A stretch of 40,456 bases of DNA from Candidatus Multivorans thiocomprendens (lineage in GTDB: Bacteria; Acidobacteriota; Thermoanaerobaculia; Multivoradales; Multivoraceae): assembly GCA_027493375.1 (NCBI GenBank), contig JAPVWO010000066.1, positions 1-40,456 on the forward strand, given 5' to 3'. Numbering within the stretch: position 1 is the first letter of the stretch; each line of letters begins with the position of its first letter. Both the position numbers and the translations under genes were made by a program. Below the pieces are notes generated by a model. That model worked only from the letters and a program-made list of their open reading frames with translations, made no database searches and had not been told where the DNA came from. Positions 26,075 to 34,004 of the stretch are shown one piece after another.

Positions 26075-27028
26075 TTACGGATTCGCCGACGCGGCCGGCC
26101 GGCGGCCGCGGCGGCGGTGCTTGCGCTGGCCGCCCCGCACGAACACGTCGGCCGCGAAGTTGATCGCGAAGGTAACCAGGAACAGGAAGATGCCTAGCGT
26201 GAAGAGCGCCCCGTAGTGGTCGGAACCGGCGGCCGTCTCACCGAGCTCGGCGGCGATCGTCGCCGTCAGCGCCCGCACCGAGTCGAAGGGGCTCGTCGGC
26301 AGGTTGATCGAGTGGCCGCTCGCCATCAGCACCGCCATCGTCTCGCCGAAGCCGCGGCCGACGCCGAGCAGCGTCGCCGCGACCAGGCCGTTGCGAGCCG
26401 CCGGCAACACGACCTTGAAGGTGACCTGCCAGCGGGTCGCTCCCATCGCCTCGGCGGCCTCGCGATAGGTGTCCGGGACGGCCTTCAGGGCATCCTCGGC
26501 GATCGTGGTCATGATGGGGGCCGCCATCAGCCCCAGGATGACCCCGGCGTTCAGCACGTTCAGGCCGACCGGCACGTTGAAGACCTGGATGATGAGCGGG
26601 TTCATGATGGACAGCCCGATGAACCCCCAGACCACGGAAGGGATCGCCGCCAGGAGTTCAACCAGCACCTTCAGCGTCTCGCGCACGCGGCCCGTGGCGA
26701 ACTCGCCGATGTAGATCGCGGCCCCGAGCGAGAACGGCACGGAGACGACCATGGCGAGTCCGGTCACCGAGGCGGTTCCGGCGATCAGCGCGAGCGCGCC
26801 GTAGGTCGGGTTGTGGCTCGAGGTCGGCGTCCAGCGCGGCGAACCGAAGAACTCGCGGAAATCGAAGCGGTCGAAGACGAAGCCGGCGCCCTCGCGGGTA
26901 ATGAACACGAAGATGCCGGCGATGAAGACGATCGCCGACAGCCCGCCGGCCAGCACGAGAATCCGGACCGCGCGGTCGACCCACCACGCGGCATCCCGCC
27001 GGTCCGCGGCGTGCGCTACTTCAGGCAA
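26075..27028 (-). CDS. pstC: Phosphate ABC transporter permease PstC
   Basis: Inner-membrane permease of 317 residues with about six hydrophobic segments; the EAA loop reads REAAEAMGATRWQVTFKVVLP. Family motifs include YIGEFATGRVRETLKVLVEL, IPSVVWGFIGL and GRGFGETMAVLM. The frame opens at a TTG (27028) with no clear ribosome site; the extended N-terminus (about 25 polar residues) and arginine-rich C-terminus are unremarkable. It lies 54 bases after pstS. Confidence 0.92.
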   Translation of the reverse strand: MPEVAHAADRRDAAWWVDRAVRILVLAGGLSAIVFIAGIFVFITREGAGFVFDRFDFREFFGSPRWTPTSSHNPTYGALALIAGTASVTGLAMVVSVPFSLGAAIYIGEFATGRVRETLKVLVELLAAIPSVVWGFIGLSIMNPLIIQVFNVPVGLNVLNAGVILGLMAAPIMTTIAEDALKAVPDTYREAAEAMGATRWQVTFKVVLPAARNGLVAATLLGVGRGFGETMAVLMASGHSINLPTSPFDSVRALTATIAAELGETAAGSDHYGALFTLGIFLFLVTFAINFAADVFVRGGQRKHRRRGRRPAASANP

Positions 27029-27082
27029 GCCGGCCGCCGGGGAGCCAGAGACGCCGCGTCATTCCCGGAAGCCTGTTCCCGT

Positions 27083-27979
27083 TCAGGAACAGTCCACGTC
27101 GCCGCGCGGCGCGTAGCCCTTCTCGTAGATGATGCACTGGCCCTCGTCGCTCAGCACCCAGTCGATGTAGTCGCGAATGGCGCCCTCGGGCTGGCCCGAG
27201 GTGTACATGAACAGCGGACGCGCGATGGGGTAGGAGCCGTCGATCGCCGAATCGACCGAGGGCGACACGCAGTCGCCGTCCTCGGCCTTCCTGACGCACG
27301 GCATCTTCACGTGGTCCGTCGCGTAGGCGAAGCCGCTGTAGCCGATCGCGCAGGGCGTGTTCTCGACCAGGTCGACCACGTCCTTCGATCCGTGCATGTC
27401 GCGCGAGCCGAGCCTGAAGTCGCGCCGCTCGCCGAGCACCGCTTCGCGGAAGTAGACGTAGGTGCCGGAGTTGTTCTGGCGGCTGACGCGAACGATCTCG
27501 TCGCTGCCGCAGCCCGGCACCTCGACGCCGTACTGGCTCCACGTGTCCACGTCGCCGCCCTCGCCGTAGAGAGCGGCCAACTGCTCCAGCGACACCTCGT
27601 CAATCGGGTTGTCGGGATGGAGGTACACGGCCAGGGCGTCGTAGCCGACGACGAACTCGATCGGCTCGTTGCCGTTGCCGCGCGCCAGCTCGATCTCCGA
27701 GTCCTTCATCTTGCGGCTCGAGTTCGCGATGTCGACCGTGCCGTTGATCATGGCCGCGATACCCGTCCCCGACCCGCCGCCGGTCACCGCGACCGCGGTA
27801 CCGGGCCTCAAGGCGGCGTACTCCTCGGCCCACGCCTGGGCGACATTGACCAGGGTGTCGGAGCCCTTGTTCTGGATCAGGCTGCGGGAACCGCCCCCGC
27901 CGCCGCAGGCGGCAATCAGGGCAGCGGCGAGAGCCAGGGTGCATGGGGCGAGGGCGGGTCTCGTTGTCAGGTTCTTCAC
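27083..27979 (-). CDS. pstS: Phosphate-binding lipoprotein PstS
   Basis: Periplasmic phosphate receptor tethered as a lipoprotein. The 298 residues start with a signal peptide and lipobox (LAAALIAACGGGGG). The mature part has the family patterns KGSDTLVNVAQAWAEEY, TGGGSGTGIAAMINGTVDIA, SRQNNSGTYVYFREAVLG and IGYSGFAYA, which place Ser, Thr, Asp and Arg ligands around the anion. The GTG at 27979 is used because the signal peptide begins there; the frame continues upstream through the Pho box and a repeat copy, which cannot be coding. It heads pstS-pstC-pstA-pstB1-pstB2. Confidence 0.95.
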   Translation of the reverse strand: MKNLTTRPALAPCTLALAAALIAACGGGGGSRSLIQNKGSDTLVNVAQAWAEEYAALRPGTAVAVTGGGSGTGIAAMINGTVDIANSSRKMKDSEIELARGNGNEPIEFVVGYDALAVYLHPDNPIDEVSLEQLAALYGEGGDVDTWSQYGVEVPGCGSDEIVRVSRQNNSGTYVYFREAVLGERRDFRLGSRDMHGSKDVVDLVENTPCAIGYSGFAYATDHVKMPCVRKAEDGDCVSPSVDSAIDGSYPIARPLFMYTSGQPEGAIRDYIDWVLSDEGQCIIYEKGYAPRGDVDCS

Positions 27980-27999
27980 GCCCGCGGAGCGTAGCCGAC

Positions 28000-28021
28000 G
28001 GTTCGTGAACAACCCGTAAAG
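28000..28021 (-). promoter_or_regulatory. Pho-box-like site upstream of pstS
   Basis: The minus strand has CTTTACGGGTT then GTTCACGAACC, two abutting 11-mers ending 20 bases before the pstS GTG. A TACGCT hexamer (27989-27994) sits 6 bases after the pair, as in front of phoB. With the -10 so near the start codon, the 5' leader must be very short. PhoB activation in phosphate starvation is the expected control. Confidence 0.7.
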
Positions 28022-28040
28022 ATCCGCGACTCTCAACGCC

Positions 28041-28141
28041 GCCAAGCCTGTCGCAGACTCCATGCCTGGCCCCAGCCCCCACCTCACTGGCAGCGCGCGC
28101 CTGAGAACTCGCTCCGCAGCGCTCTACGGCGCACGCTGCTA
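28041..28141 (-). repeat. Dispersed structured repeat, copy 2
   Basis: Same design as the copy at 421-524. The core GAGGTGGGGGCTGGGG is identical. The variable hairpin uses different bases: an 11-bp stem between 28091-28101 and 28128-28138, with one position that is a G-U pair on the minus strand. The second stem (GCCAGG/CTTGGC) also shows a wobble. The hairpin begins at the TAG stop of the outer-membrane protein gene, just as copy 1 begins at the phoU stop. Confidence 0.8.
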
Positions 28142-29437
28142 GAAGTACGCCGTCAGGGACGACCAGGCCACCACGGGGACCGCTCCGTACTCACTGCCCA
28201 GGACACCGTCCCGGACGCCGCGTCCCGTCGATCCGATCAGGCCCGCGCCGATCGACACGTGGTCGGACACGGACCAGGTGATGCCGGGCTGGAACAGGGC
28301 CGAGGAATCCTCCCGGTTGTAGAGCACGGCGCCGCTTATGGTCAGCAGCGGGTGGGCCTGCCATCCCAGGGAGATCCCGGCGTAGCGCCGGCCGAGTGCC
28401 GCGACTTCGCCCCGGCGCACACGGTCCGTCTCGGCAAGTCGAGCGTAGTCCGCTGCCCCGCCGGCGCCGAAGCCGTTCCAGCTCACCTCGGCGATCAGGG
28501 TCAACCGCGGTGTCAGGAGGCGGTCGGCGCCCACGGTGAAGCGCCAGAAGTCGCCGCAGCCGAAGACGGGGTGGGTGCTCTCCGCATCGCAGCCCGGACT
28601 GGTCCAGGAGACTTCGCCGCGCAGGCCGGTGCCCCGGACATCGGCCGAGAAGAAGCCGCCGAGGACGAAGTCGCGGTGGAAGCCGCCCACCATGTAGCCG
28701 AAGTCGACGCTCGATGGGCCCTCGCCCAGTTCGCTGTGGAAACGGCCGAGCGAGGCGAAGCTGAGATCGTCCGGCGTGCGCGTTCCCTGGCCGGCGGCGA
28801 TGACCTCGACCTCGGAGAAGTCGCCTACCGGAACGGTGAAGCGGAGCGCATCGACTCCGGGCTTGTAGTCCCGGTCGATGCGCTGCGGCGCGAACGGCGC
28901 GAACAGGTCGAGGACCGGCCAGAAGTAGTTCACGCCCCAGGTGATCGCCTGGCGGCCCGCGACCATCCGGAACCCGGGCCGGTCCCATCGCAGGTTCAGA
29001 CGGTCGATCTCCGTCGTTCCGGACAGGTTGGCGCCACCGAAGGACTCGCGCTCCAGGTCGAAGAACCGCCGGGTACCGCCGGTCGCGATGGAGGTCACCG
29101 CGCCGCTTCCGGGCGGCGACGTGGCCTGTGCCAGGCCGTGCAGTTCGAAACGGAAGCGATTCCGGGATGAGGCCTGCCAGCGGGAGTCGAGCTTGAGCCG
29201 GAGAATCCCGAGTTCGATCCCCCCGGCTCCAGCCGCGGCGCCGTTCTCTTCAGCCTGCTCGCCGTCGCCAGCCAGATCCGTCTCCTCCAGCACCCGGAAG
29301 GCAAAGACGCGGACGTCGCCGCCCACCACGGTCTGCCCAGTGGCCGGCGATACGGCGACCAGCAAGAGCAGCCCGGCGACGCCGGCGACCTGCAACGACT
29401 TAACGGCGCTCGTCGCTCGCGATGTTCCCATCGACAA
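28139..29437 (-). CDS. Outer-membrane beta-barrel protein linked to an ABC exporter
   Basis: A 432-residue predicted barrel: signal peptide (VAGVAGLLLLVAVSPATGQ), many alternating amphipathic strands and a C-terminal phenylalanine (SLTAYF). Distinctive stretches are RFELHGLAQATSP, RMVAGRQAITWGVNYFWPVL and QRIDRDYKPGVDALRFT. No pore or binding residues can be named. The start overlaps the end of the ABC ATPase gene by 38 bases, so it belongs to the same operon and probably forms or serves the outer-membrane end of that system. Confidence 0.78.
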   Translation of the reverse strand: MSMGTSRATSAVKSLQVAGVAGLLLLVAVSPATGQTVVGGDVRVFAFRVLEETDLAGDGEQAEENGAAAGAGGIELGILRLKLDSRWQASSRNRFRFELHGLAQATSPPGSGAVTSIATGGTRRFFDLERESFGGANLSGTTEIDRLNLRWDRPGFRMVAGRQAITWGVNYFWPVLDLFAPFAPQRIDRDYKPGVDALRFTVPVGDFSEVEVIAAGQGTRTPDDLSFASLGRFHSELGEGPSSVDFGYMVGGFHRDFVLGGFFSADVRGTGLRGEVSWTSPGCDAESTHPVFGCGDFWRFTVGADRLLTPRLTLIAEVSWNGFGAGGAADYARLAETDRVRRGEVAALGRRYAGISLGWQAHPLLTISGAVLYNREDSSALFQPGITWSVSDHVSIGAGLIGSTGRGVRDGVLGSEYGAVPVVAWSSLTAYF

Positions 29438-30092
29438 GGCGCACGACTCGACGCGCCCGTTCCATGACCTGCGGATCGTGAGTCGAGAAGAGGAAGGTCA
29501 CGCCCTGCTCCCGGTTCAACTCCTCCATCAGGCCGAGCAGCGTTTCGGCCGTCTCCGAGTCCACATTCGCGGTCGGCTCGTCGGCGAGCACGACCGCCGG
29601 GTTGCTGGCGATGGCGCGGGCGATCGCGACACGCTGCTGCTGCCCGCCCGAAAGCTCAGAGGGCCGCCGGTCTTCCATCCCCTTGAGCCCGACCTGTTCC
29701 AGCAGACCCATCACCCGCTCGCGCCGGCTCGCGGCGTCCACGCCCTGGACCCAGAGCACCATCTCCGCGTTCTCGTAGGCGGTCAGCACCGGCATCAGGT
29801 TGTACGCCTGAAACACGAAGCCGATCCGGTCGCGGCGCAGTTCGGAGAGTTCCTTCTTGTTCAGACTGCCGAGCTCCCGCCCCTCCAGCACGATCGAACC
29901 CGAAGTCGCCGCGTCGAGCGCGCCGATCAGGTTCAGCATGGTCGTCTTGCCCGAGCCCGAGGGACCGCAAACGGCGGTGAACTCACCCGGCTGCACCTCC
30001 ATCGAGAGCCCGCGCAGGGCGTGGATGTCGACGCTCCCCTGGCGATAGACCTTGGTGACGTCCCGCAGCGCGATGACCGCTCCGTCCCCCAT
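29400..30092 (-). CDS. ABC transporter ATPase, LolD/MacB type
   Basis: Cytoplasmic ATPase of 230 residues that powers the two FtsX-type permeases encoded just upstream. All motifs are intact: Walker A GPSGSGKT, Q-loop VFQAYNLMP, signature LSGGQQQR, Walker B VVLADEPTANVD and switch His STHD. LolD/MacB-type enzymes pull lipoproteins or other substrates from the inner membrane by mechanotransmission and do not pump through a channel. It begins one base after the permease stop. Confidence 0.92.
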   Translation of the reverse strand: MGDGAVIALRDVTKVYRQGSVDIHALRGLSMEVQPGEFTAVCGPSGSGKTTMLNLIGALDAATSGSIVLEGRELGSLNKKELSELRRDRIGFVFQAYNLMPVLTAYENAEMVLWVQGVDAASRRERVMGLLEQVGLKGMEDRRPSELSGGQQQRVAIARAIASNPAVVLADEPTANVDSETAETLLGLMEELNREQGVTFLFSTHDPQVMERARRVVRLVDGNIASDERR

Positions 30093-30093
30093 C

Positions 30094-31341
30094 TCAAACC
30101 ACCTTGATCGTGTCGACGGGCTGCACCCGGCCCGCGCGCCAGGCCGGATAGATGCCCGAAGCGAGGGTCGCCACGACCGCGAACAGGCAGATCAGCACCG
30201 CATTGCGCGGGAAGATGCCGATCTTGAGGACCGGGTCCAGGCCGACGCCGGCGACCTCCACCGTGCCGCCATAGATCGCGGTCAGGTCGAGGCCTGCCGA
30301 GGACAGGTAGAGGTAGGGCCCGATCGTGATCAGAAAGGCGCCCACAAGACCGAGGACCGCCAGCCAGGCGCTCTCCATCATGACCAGCCGGAACAGCCGG
30401 CCCGGACTCCAGCCGATCGCGAGCATGATCCCGAACTCCCGCAGCCGCTCCATCACGCTGACGAACAGGGTGTTGAAGATCCCCGCCGCGACCAGCACCG
30501 CGATCAGGATCTCCATGACGACGGCCCCGCCCACCTTGAGCGCGATGAACGCCGCCAGTTGCGGCTGACTCGTGTTCCAGGGAAGGGCCGCCACCTTCTC
30601 GCCCAGTTCCCGGTCCAGCCGGCCGGCGATCCCGCCGCTCCTCCGCTGGTCCTTCAGGAAAACGGCGACCAGCGTCGCCTCGTCCGTTCCGTAGCCGAGC
30701 AGGTCGCGCACCGTGGCGATCGGCAGCAGGCAGAAACCGCCGTCGACCGTCGGTGCGTTGGTCTTGAGCGTTCCACGCAAGCGCGCGAGGCCGCTGACGA
30801 TCTCGCCGTTCTTGTCGGTCAGGGTGTAGACCACCTTGTCGCCCAGCTCCATCCCGAGATTGCTGGCCAGCCTGTGGCCCAGGATCACCCCGTCGCGATC
30901 CCCCGGTTCAAGGGCCGAGCCCTGGTCCAGCGCCTCCAGGATGGACAGGGTCGTCTCGTCCTCGGCCTCCGGATCGAACGCGATGAAGGCGGCACTGAAG
31001 TTCTCGCCCGCCGTGGCCAGCATCGTCGGCCCGATGACCCGGTCGACGGCGTGGGCGATGTGACCGGCCTCACCGTCGAGCGCCGTTTCCACCGCCTCGC
31101 CGCGGACGACGGTGCGGGTCAGCGTCGGCGTGTCGAGATACTCGGGATGCTGGAGGCTGACGTGGCCCCCGCCGAGGCGGGCGGCCAGATCGATCATGTC
31201 CTTCCAGTTGCGATCCTGCATCGCCGTGAACACGACCGCCAGGAACACGCCGAAGACGATCGAGCCCATCGTCAGCAGGGTGCGCCGGCGGTTTCGCCAC
31301 AGGTTGCGCCAGGCCAGCGTCGCGACGTTCGGTCCACTCAT
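30094..31341 (-). CDS. FtsX-like permease (LolC/MacB type), second copy
   Basis: 415 residues with the MacB/LolC plan: an N-terminal membrane helix after AWRNLWRNRRRTLLTMGSI, a large periplasmic domain (about residues 45-260), and three C-terminal helices (about 270-400) ending WRAGRVQPVDTIKVV. The cytoplasmic coupling region is REFGIMLAIGWSPGRLF. It is paralogous to the permease just upstream, so the two probably make a heterodimer as LolC and LolE do. Its ATG has AGGAAGGAA immediately before it. Confidence 0.9.
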   Translation of the reverse strand: MSGPNVATLAWRNLWRNRRRTLLTMGSIVFGVFLAVVFTAMQDRNWKDMIDLAARLGGGHVSLQHPEYLDTPTLTRTVVRGEAVETALDGEAGHIAHAVDRVIGPTMLATAGENFSAAFIAFDPEAEDETTLSILEALDQGSALEPGDRDGVILGHRLASNLGMELGDKVVYTLTDKNGEIVSGLARLRGTLKTNAPTVDGGFCLLPIATVRDLLGYGTDEATLVAVFLKDQRRSGGIAGRLDRELGEKVAALPWNTSQPQLAAFIALKVGGAVVMEILIAVLVAAGIFNTLFVSVMERLREFGIMLAIGWSPGRLFRLVMMESAWLAVLGLVGAFLITIGPYLYLSSAGLDLTAIYGGTVEVAGVGLDPVLKIGIFPRNAVLICLFAVVATLASGIYPAWRAGRVQPVDTIKVV

Positions 31342-31367
31342 GTTCCTTCCTCTCTTCCCACGCCCAG

Positions 31368-32594
31368 CTACTGGTGATGGATCGCCTCGATCGGGCTGAT
31401 CCGCGCCGCCTTGAAGGCCGGGAACAGGACCGCCAGCCCGACGATGAACAGCAGGATGAAGACTGGCCCGGCGATCGTCGCCGGGCTGACCGCTCCGGTC
31501 CAGATCCGGTCCATCGAAACGCCCATGATGGCGGTACCGCCCAGTTGGCCGACATCGATGCCCCGCGTGGTGACGAACCAGAGCGCGGGCACGCTTGCCA
31601 CCAGCCCGATGGCGATCGCCAGCGCCGCCTGCAGCGCGCCCTCCGTCAGGATGAGCGCGAGCACCCGTCGCGGCGAAACGCCGATCGCCTTCAGCACGCC
31701 GAACTCGCGGATCCGCTCGAAGACCGCCATCAGCATGGCGTTCAGGATCATGATCGCGATCACGACGTAGACGACGAAGGCGACGACCTGCACCGCGGCC
31801 TGAGCGGAGTCGAAGACGTTAGCGAGACCCGGCAGGAGATCCCTCCAGCTCTTCACCTCGGCTCCGGGCGCGCTCGACGCAGCGGCTTCCTGGGCCATCT
31901 CCCCGGCAGCGTCCAGGGTCTGTCCTTCCCCACTGCGGACGATGACCTGGTGGGCGCCGTCCTCGAGTGCAAAGAAGCTCCGGAACTGATCCTCCACGAG
32001 GAACACGGTCGCGCGGTCCGTCTCCTCGCTCAGGCTCTGCAGCACGCCCCGGACCCGGAACAGGTCGTTCGCCATGCTGCCGTCGGTCGCCTGGCTGAGT
32101 GCGATGAGTTCGTCGCCAACATCGATTCCAAGCGTCCGCGCGAGTCTGTACCCGAGCACTACGCCCTCGGGATCGGCCGGATCCAGCCACTCGCCCCGGT
32201 CGAGCCGCTCGTAGACGTCACTGACCCGTGCGTCCCGTTCCGGTCTGAGCCCCTTGAGCAACGCCCCGGTCGACGCGTCGCCCGAAGCGACCAGGGCGCC
32301 GCCGAGCAGGCGCGCGCTCGACCGCAACCCGGTCTCGTCCAGCGCCTCGAGCAGGGCGTCCGGCTCCTCTATCCGCTCCCAGATGGAGGGCCGCTCAAGG
32401 TAGCCGTCGGCGTGGATCTGGATCTCGCCCAGCTCCACGTCGAGCAACGTGCTTTCCATGCTGCCCAGCATCCCCTGCATGAGCGACGTGTAGAGCACCA
32501 TCGCCCACAGGGCCAGGGTCATCGCACCGACCGTAACCAGCGTGCGGCGACCGTTCCGCCACAGGTTGCGCCAGGCCATGCGGAGGATCTTCAT
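31368..32594 (-). CDS. FtsX-like permease (LolC/MacB type), first copy
   Basis: 408 residues with the same layout as its downstream paralogue: first helix after MAWRNLWRNGRRTLVTVGAM, a periplasmic domain, three C-terminal helices with coupling region IREFGVLKAIGVSPRRVL, and the ending FKAARISPIEAIHHQ. It follows the LolA-like gene after 120 bases, a gap filled by copy 3 of the structured repeat. Confidence 0.9.
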   Translation of the reverse strand: MKILRMAWRNLWRNGRRTLVTVGAMTLALWAMVLYTSLMQGMLGSMESTLLDVELGEIQIHADGYLERPSIWERIEEPDALLEALDETGLRSSARLLGGALVASGDASTGALLKGLRPERDARVSDVYERLDRGEWLDPADPEGVVLGYRLARTLGIDVGDELIALSQATDGSMANDLFRVRGVLQSLSEETDRATVFLVEDQFRSFFALEDGAHQVIVRSGEGQTLDAAGEMAQEAAASSAPGAEVKSWRDLLPGLANVFDSAQAAVQVVAFVVYVVIAIMILNAMLMAVFERIREFGVLKAIGVSPRRVLALILTEGALQAALAIAIGLVASVPALWFVTTRGIDVGQLGGTAIMGVSMDRIWTGAVSPATIAGPVFILLFIVGLAVLFPAFKAARISPIEAIHHQ

Positions 32595-32608
32595 CCGGTC
32601 GGGCGTGG

Positions 32609-32712
32609 CCAGGAGCGTTCGCCGTAAATCGCAGGGGAACGAGTTCTGCGGCGTACGCTCCTGGTGAGGTGGGGGCTGGGGCCAAACATGGAGCTTGCGA
32701 CAGGTTTGGCGG
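32609..32712 (+). repeat. Dispersed structured repeat, copy 3
   Basis: Hairpin-first orientation is on the plus strand here, opposite to copies 1 and 2. The variable hairpin pairs 32609-32624 with 32649-32664, 16 positions with one mismatch, and shares almost no stem sequence with the other copies. The conserved core follows (GAGGTGGGGGCTGGGG), then a perfect 7-bp second stem GCCAAAC (32681-32687) / GTTTGGC (32704-32710). It lies inside the LolA-like-permease operon, starting 2 bases past the LolA-like stop. Confidence 0.8.
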
Positions 32713-32714
32713 GG

Positions 32715-33479
32715 CTATTGCCGCAAAGACCGCAGCGAGAAGGTTCCCGGCGGCAGATCGACGTTGAACGCGTGCTCCTCGTAGACGATCTCGGTGAACT
32801 CGTCGGCATCGTCCGCCGGAATCACCCGCATCCGCCGCGGCAGCGTCCTGCCGCCCAGCGGACCGAAGTCCTCGTAACGGATCGTGCGCACCAGACGGTC
32901 GCGCTCGTCGAAGTACTCGGCCTGGTCGAGCAGCATGTCCCGCGCCCGAAACCGGGCGTCGATCGCGCCCCACACGACCGGAGCGTCCGGCAGCGGGATG
33001 CAGCGCACCAGCCAATGCCCGGAGCCGTCCGCCGGCCGTTCCCGGTAGGCGCACTCGAAGTCCTCGCTGTAGCGGGACTCGTGGACCAGGTCGTCGTTCG
33101 TGAAGTGGCTGCCCATCCACGCCGCCTGCATCATCGACCCCGGCACCTTGATCGTCCGGTCGACCTTGGGCAGGTAGTTCCAGATGTTCTGCTCGACCTT
33201 GAGTGTGGCCGTGCCGCGCTCCTTCGCCGGTGCTTCGATCCGTACCAGCGCCGTCTCGGTGCCCTCCGAGACGACGTGGAGCCGCAACTCGCGCTGCCAG
33301 CGCTCGGTCTTGATCCGCATCGTGATCCGGCTCTCGCTGGAGTCGCCCCGCATCGCGTCGTCGGTGGCGCGCATCAGAACGTCGAGCGGCGGGTCGGCCG
33401 GCTGCGCCGTCGCGGCGGCGGAGAGGAGAAGCCAAGAGGCCGCGAGCAGGAAACTCGCGCAGAGAAAGGACCTGTTCAC
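32715..33479 (-). CDS. Outer-membrane lipoprotein-sorting (LolA-like) periplasmic protein
   Basis: A 254-residue exported protein: signal peptide (CASFLLAASWLLLSAAATAQ) and a LolA/LolB-like half-barrel of antiparallel strands, with the family stretches ALVRIEAPAKERGTATLKVE, NIWNYLPKVDRTIKVPGSMM and MGSHFTNDDLVHESRYSEDF. Such proteins carry lipids or lipoproteins across the periplasm, and they are often encoded with FtsX-type permeases as here. It is the first gene of a five-gene minus-strand operon. The GTG start is only a few bases past the predicted transcription start, so the message may be leaderless. Confidence 0.82.
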   Translation of the reverse strand: MNRSFLCASFLLAASWLLLSAAATAQPADPPLDVLMRATDDAMRGDSSESRITMRIKTERWQRELRLHVVSEGTETALVRIEAPAKERGTATLKVEQNIWNYLPKVDRTIKVPGSMMQAAWMGSHFTNDDLVHESRYSEDFECAYRERPADGSGHWLVRCIPLPDAPVVWGAIDARFRARDMLLDQAEYFDERDRLVRTIRYEDFGPLGGRTLPRRMRVIPADDADEFTEIVYEEHAFNVDLPPGTFSLRSLRQ

Positions 33480-33489
33480 GCGAGGGAGG

Positions 33490-33504
33490 ATTATAGCAAC
33501 GGCA
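33490..33504 (-). promoter_or_regulatory. Extended -10 promoter for the LolA-like operon
   Basis: The minus strand has TGCTATAAT, a perfect TATAAT (33490-33495) with the TG of an extended -10 element. No good -35 is present 17 bases away, which extended -10 promoters can do without. Transcription would start around 33483, almost at the GTG (33479). Confidence 0.5.
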
Positions 33505-33585
33505 GCGATCCCCGAACTCCGGCAGTCGCCGCGCAGCCTGGTTCGACCGCCTGAGATCCGTCTAAGTCAGCGGGAGGCCCAGAAC

Positions 33586-33876
33586 ATGGAACGCTACGCG
33601 GTAAGATCGTCCACCAAGGCGGCCAGACGACGGCTCGAGGCAGCCGGTTTCGACTCAGCTCAGGCGGAGGCACTGCTCCACATGATCGGTGACAGCCAGG
33701 AAGCGCTGGCAACGAAGCAGGATCTCGCTTCGGTCCAGGGCGCGCTGAAGCAGGACATCGCCGAAGTCCGTAGCGAGCTCAAGCAGGACATCGCCGAAGT
33801 CCGTAGCGAGCTCAAGCAGGACATCGCCGAAGTCCGTAGCGAGCTCGGCGCGATCCTCGGCTTGGCTCTGCGTTGA
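33586..33876 (+). CDS. Small coiled-coil protein with 11-residue tandem repeats (DUF1640-like)
   Basis: 96 residues. The first part (RRLEAAGFDSAQAEALLHMI) matches the N-terminal helix of CCDC90/DUF1640-like bacterial proteins, including one at 6862-7311. From residue 55 there are three identical copies of KQDIAEVRSEL, a hendecad pattern that favours a straight or right-handed coiled coil. The usual C-terminal membrane segment is absent; the protein ends GAILGLALR. GGGAGG lies 8 bases upstream of the ATG. It is divergent from the LolA-like gene. Function is unknown. Confidence 0.7.
   Translation: MERYAVRSSTKAARRRLEAAGFDSAQAEALLHMIGDSQEALATKQDLASVQGALKQDIAEVRSELKQDIAEVRSELKQDIAEVRSELGAILGLALR
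33748..33846 (+). repeat. Three perfect 33-bp tandem repeats
   Basis: Units at 33748-33780, 33781-33813 and 33814-33846 are identical base for base. Each encodes KQDIAEVRSEL, so the reading frame is kept whatever the copy number. Exact identity at silent sites means recent expansion by slippage or unequal crossing-over. Confidence 0.95.
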
Positions 33877-34004
33877 GCCTGCCCCGGCACCCGACACGCT
33901 AGGGACTCCCCTGGACCTGGAGCCAGAACGGGAAGGCAGACCGTTCAGCGGCCTCCTGCACCCCTTTCGCCCGCGGCAGGGACAAATGAGGCCTCCGGAT
34001 TGAC

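Noticed and set aside
28000..28087. Upstream extension of pstS giving a peptide MRWGLGPGMESATG, with similar peptides at the other two repeat copies
   Set aside because: The peptide is only the translation of the repeat core. The three copies sit in different contexts, the hairpin arms do not preserve any frame, and in pstS it would precede the signal peptide.
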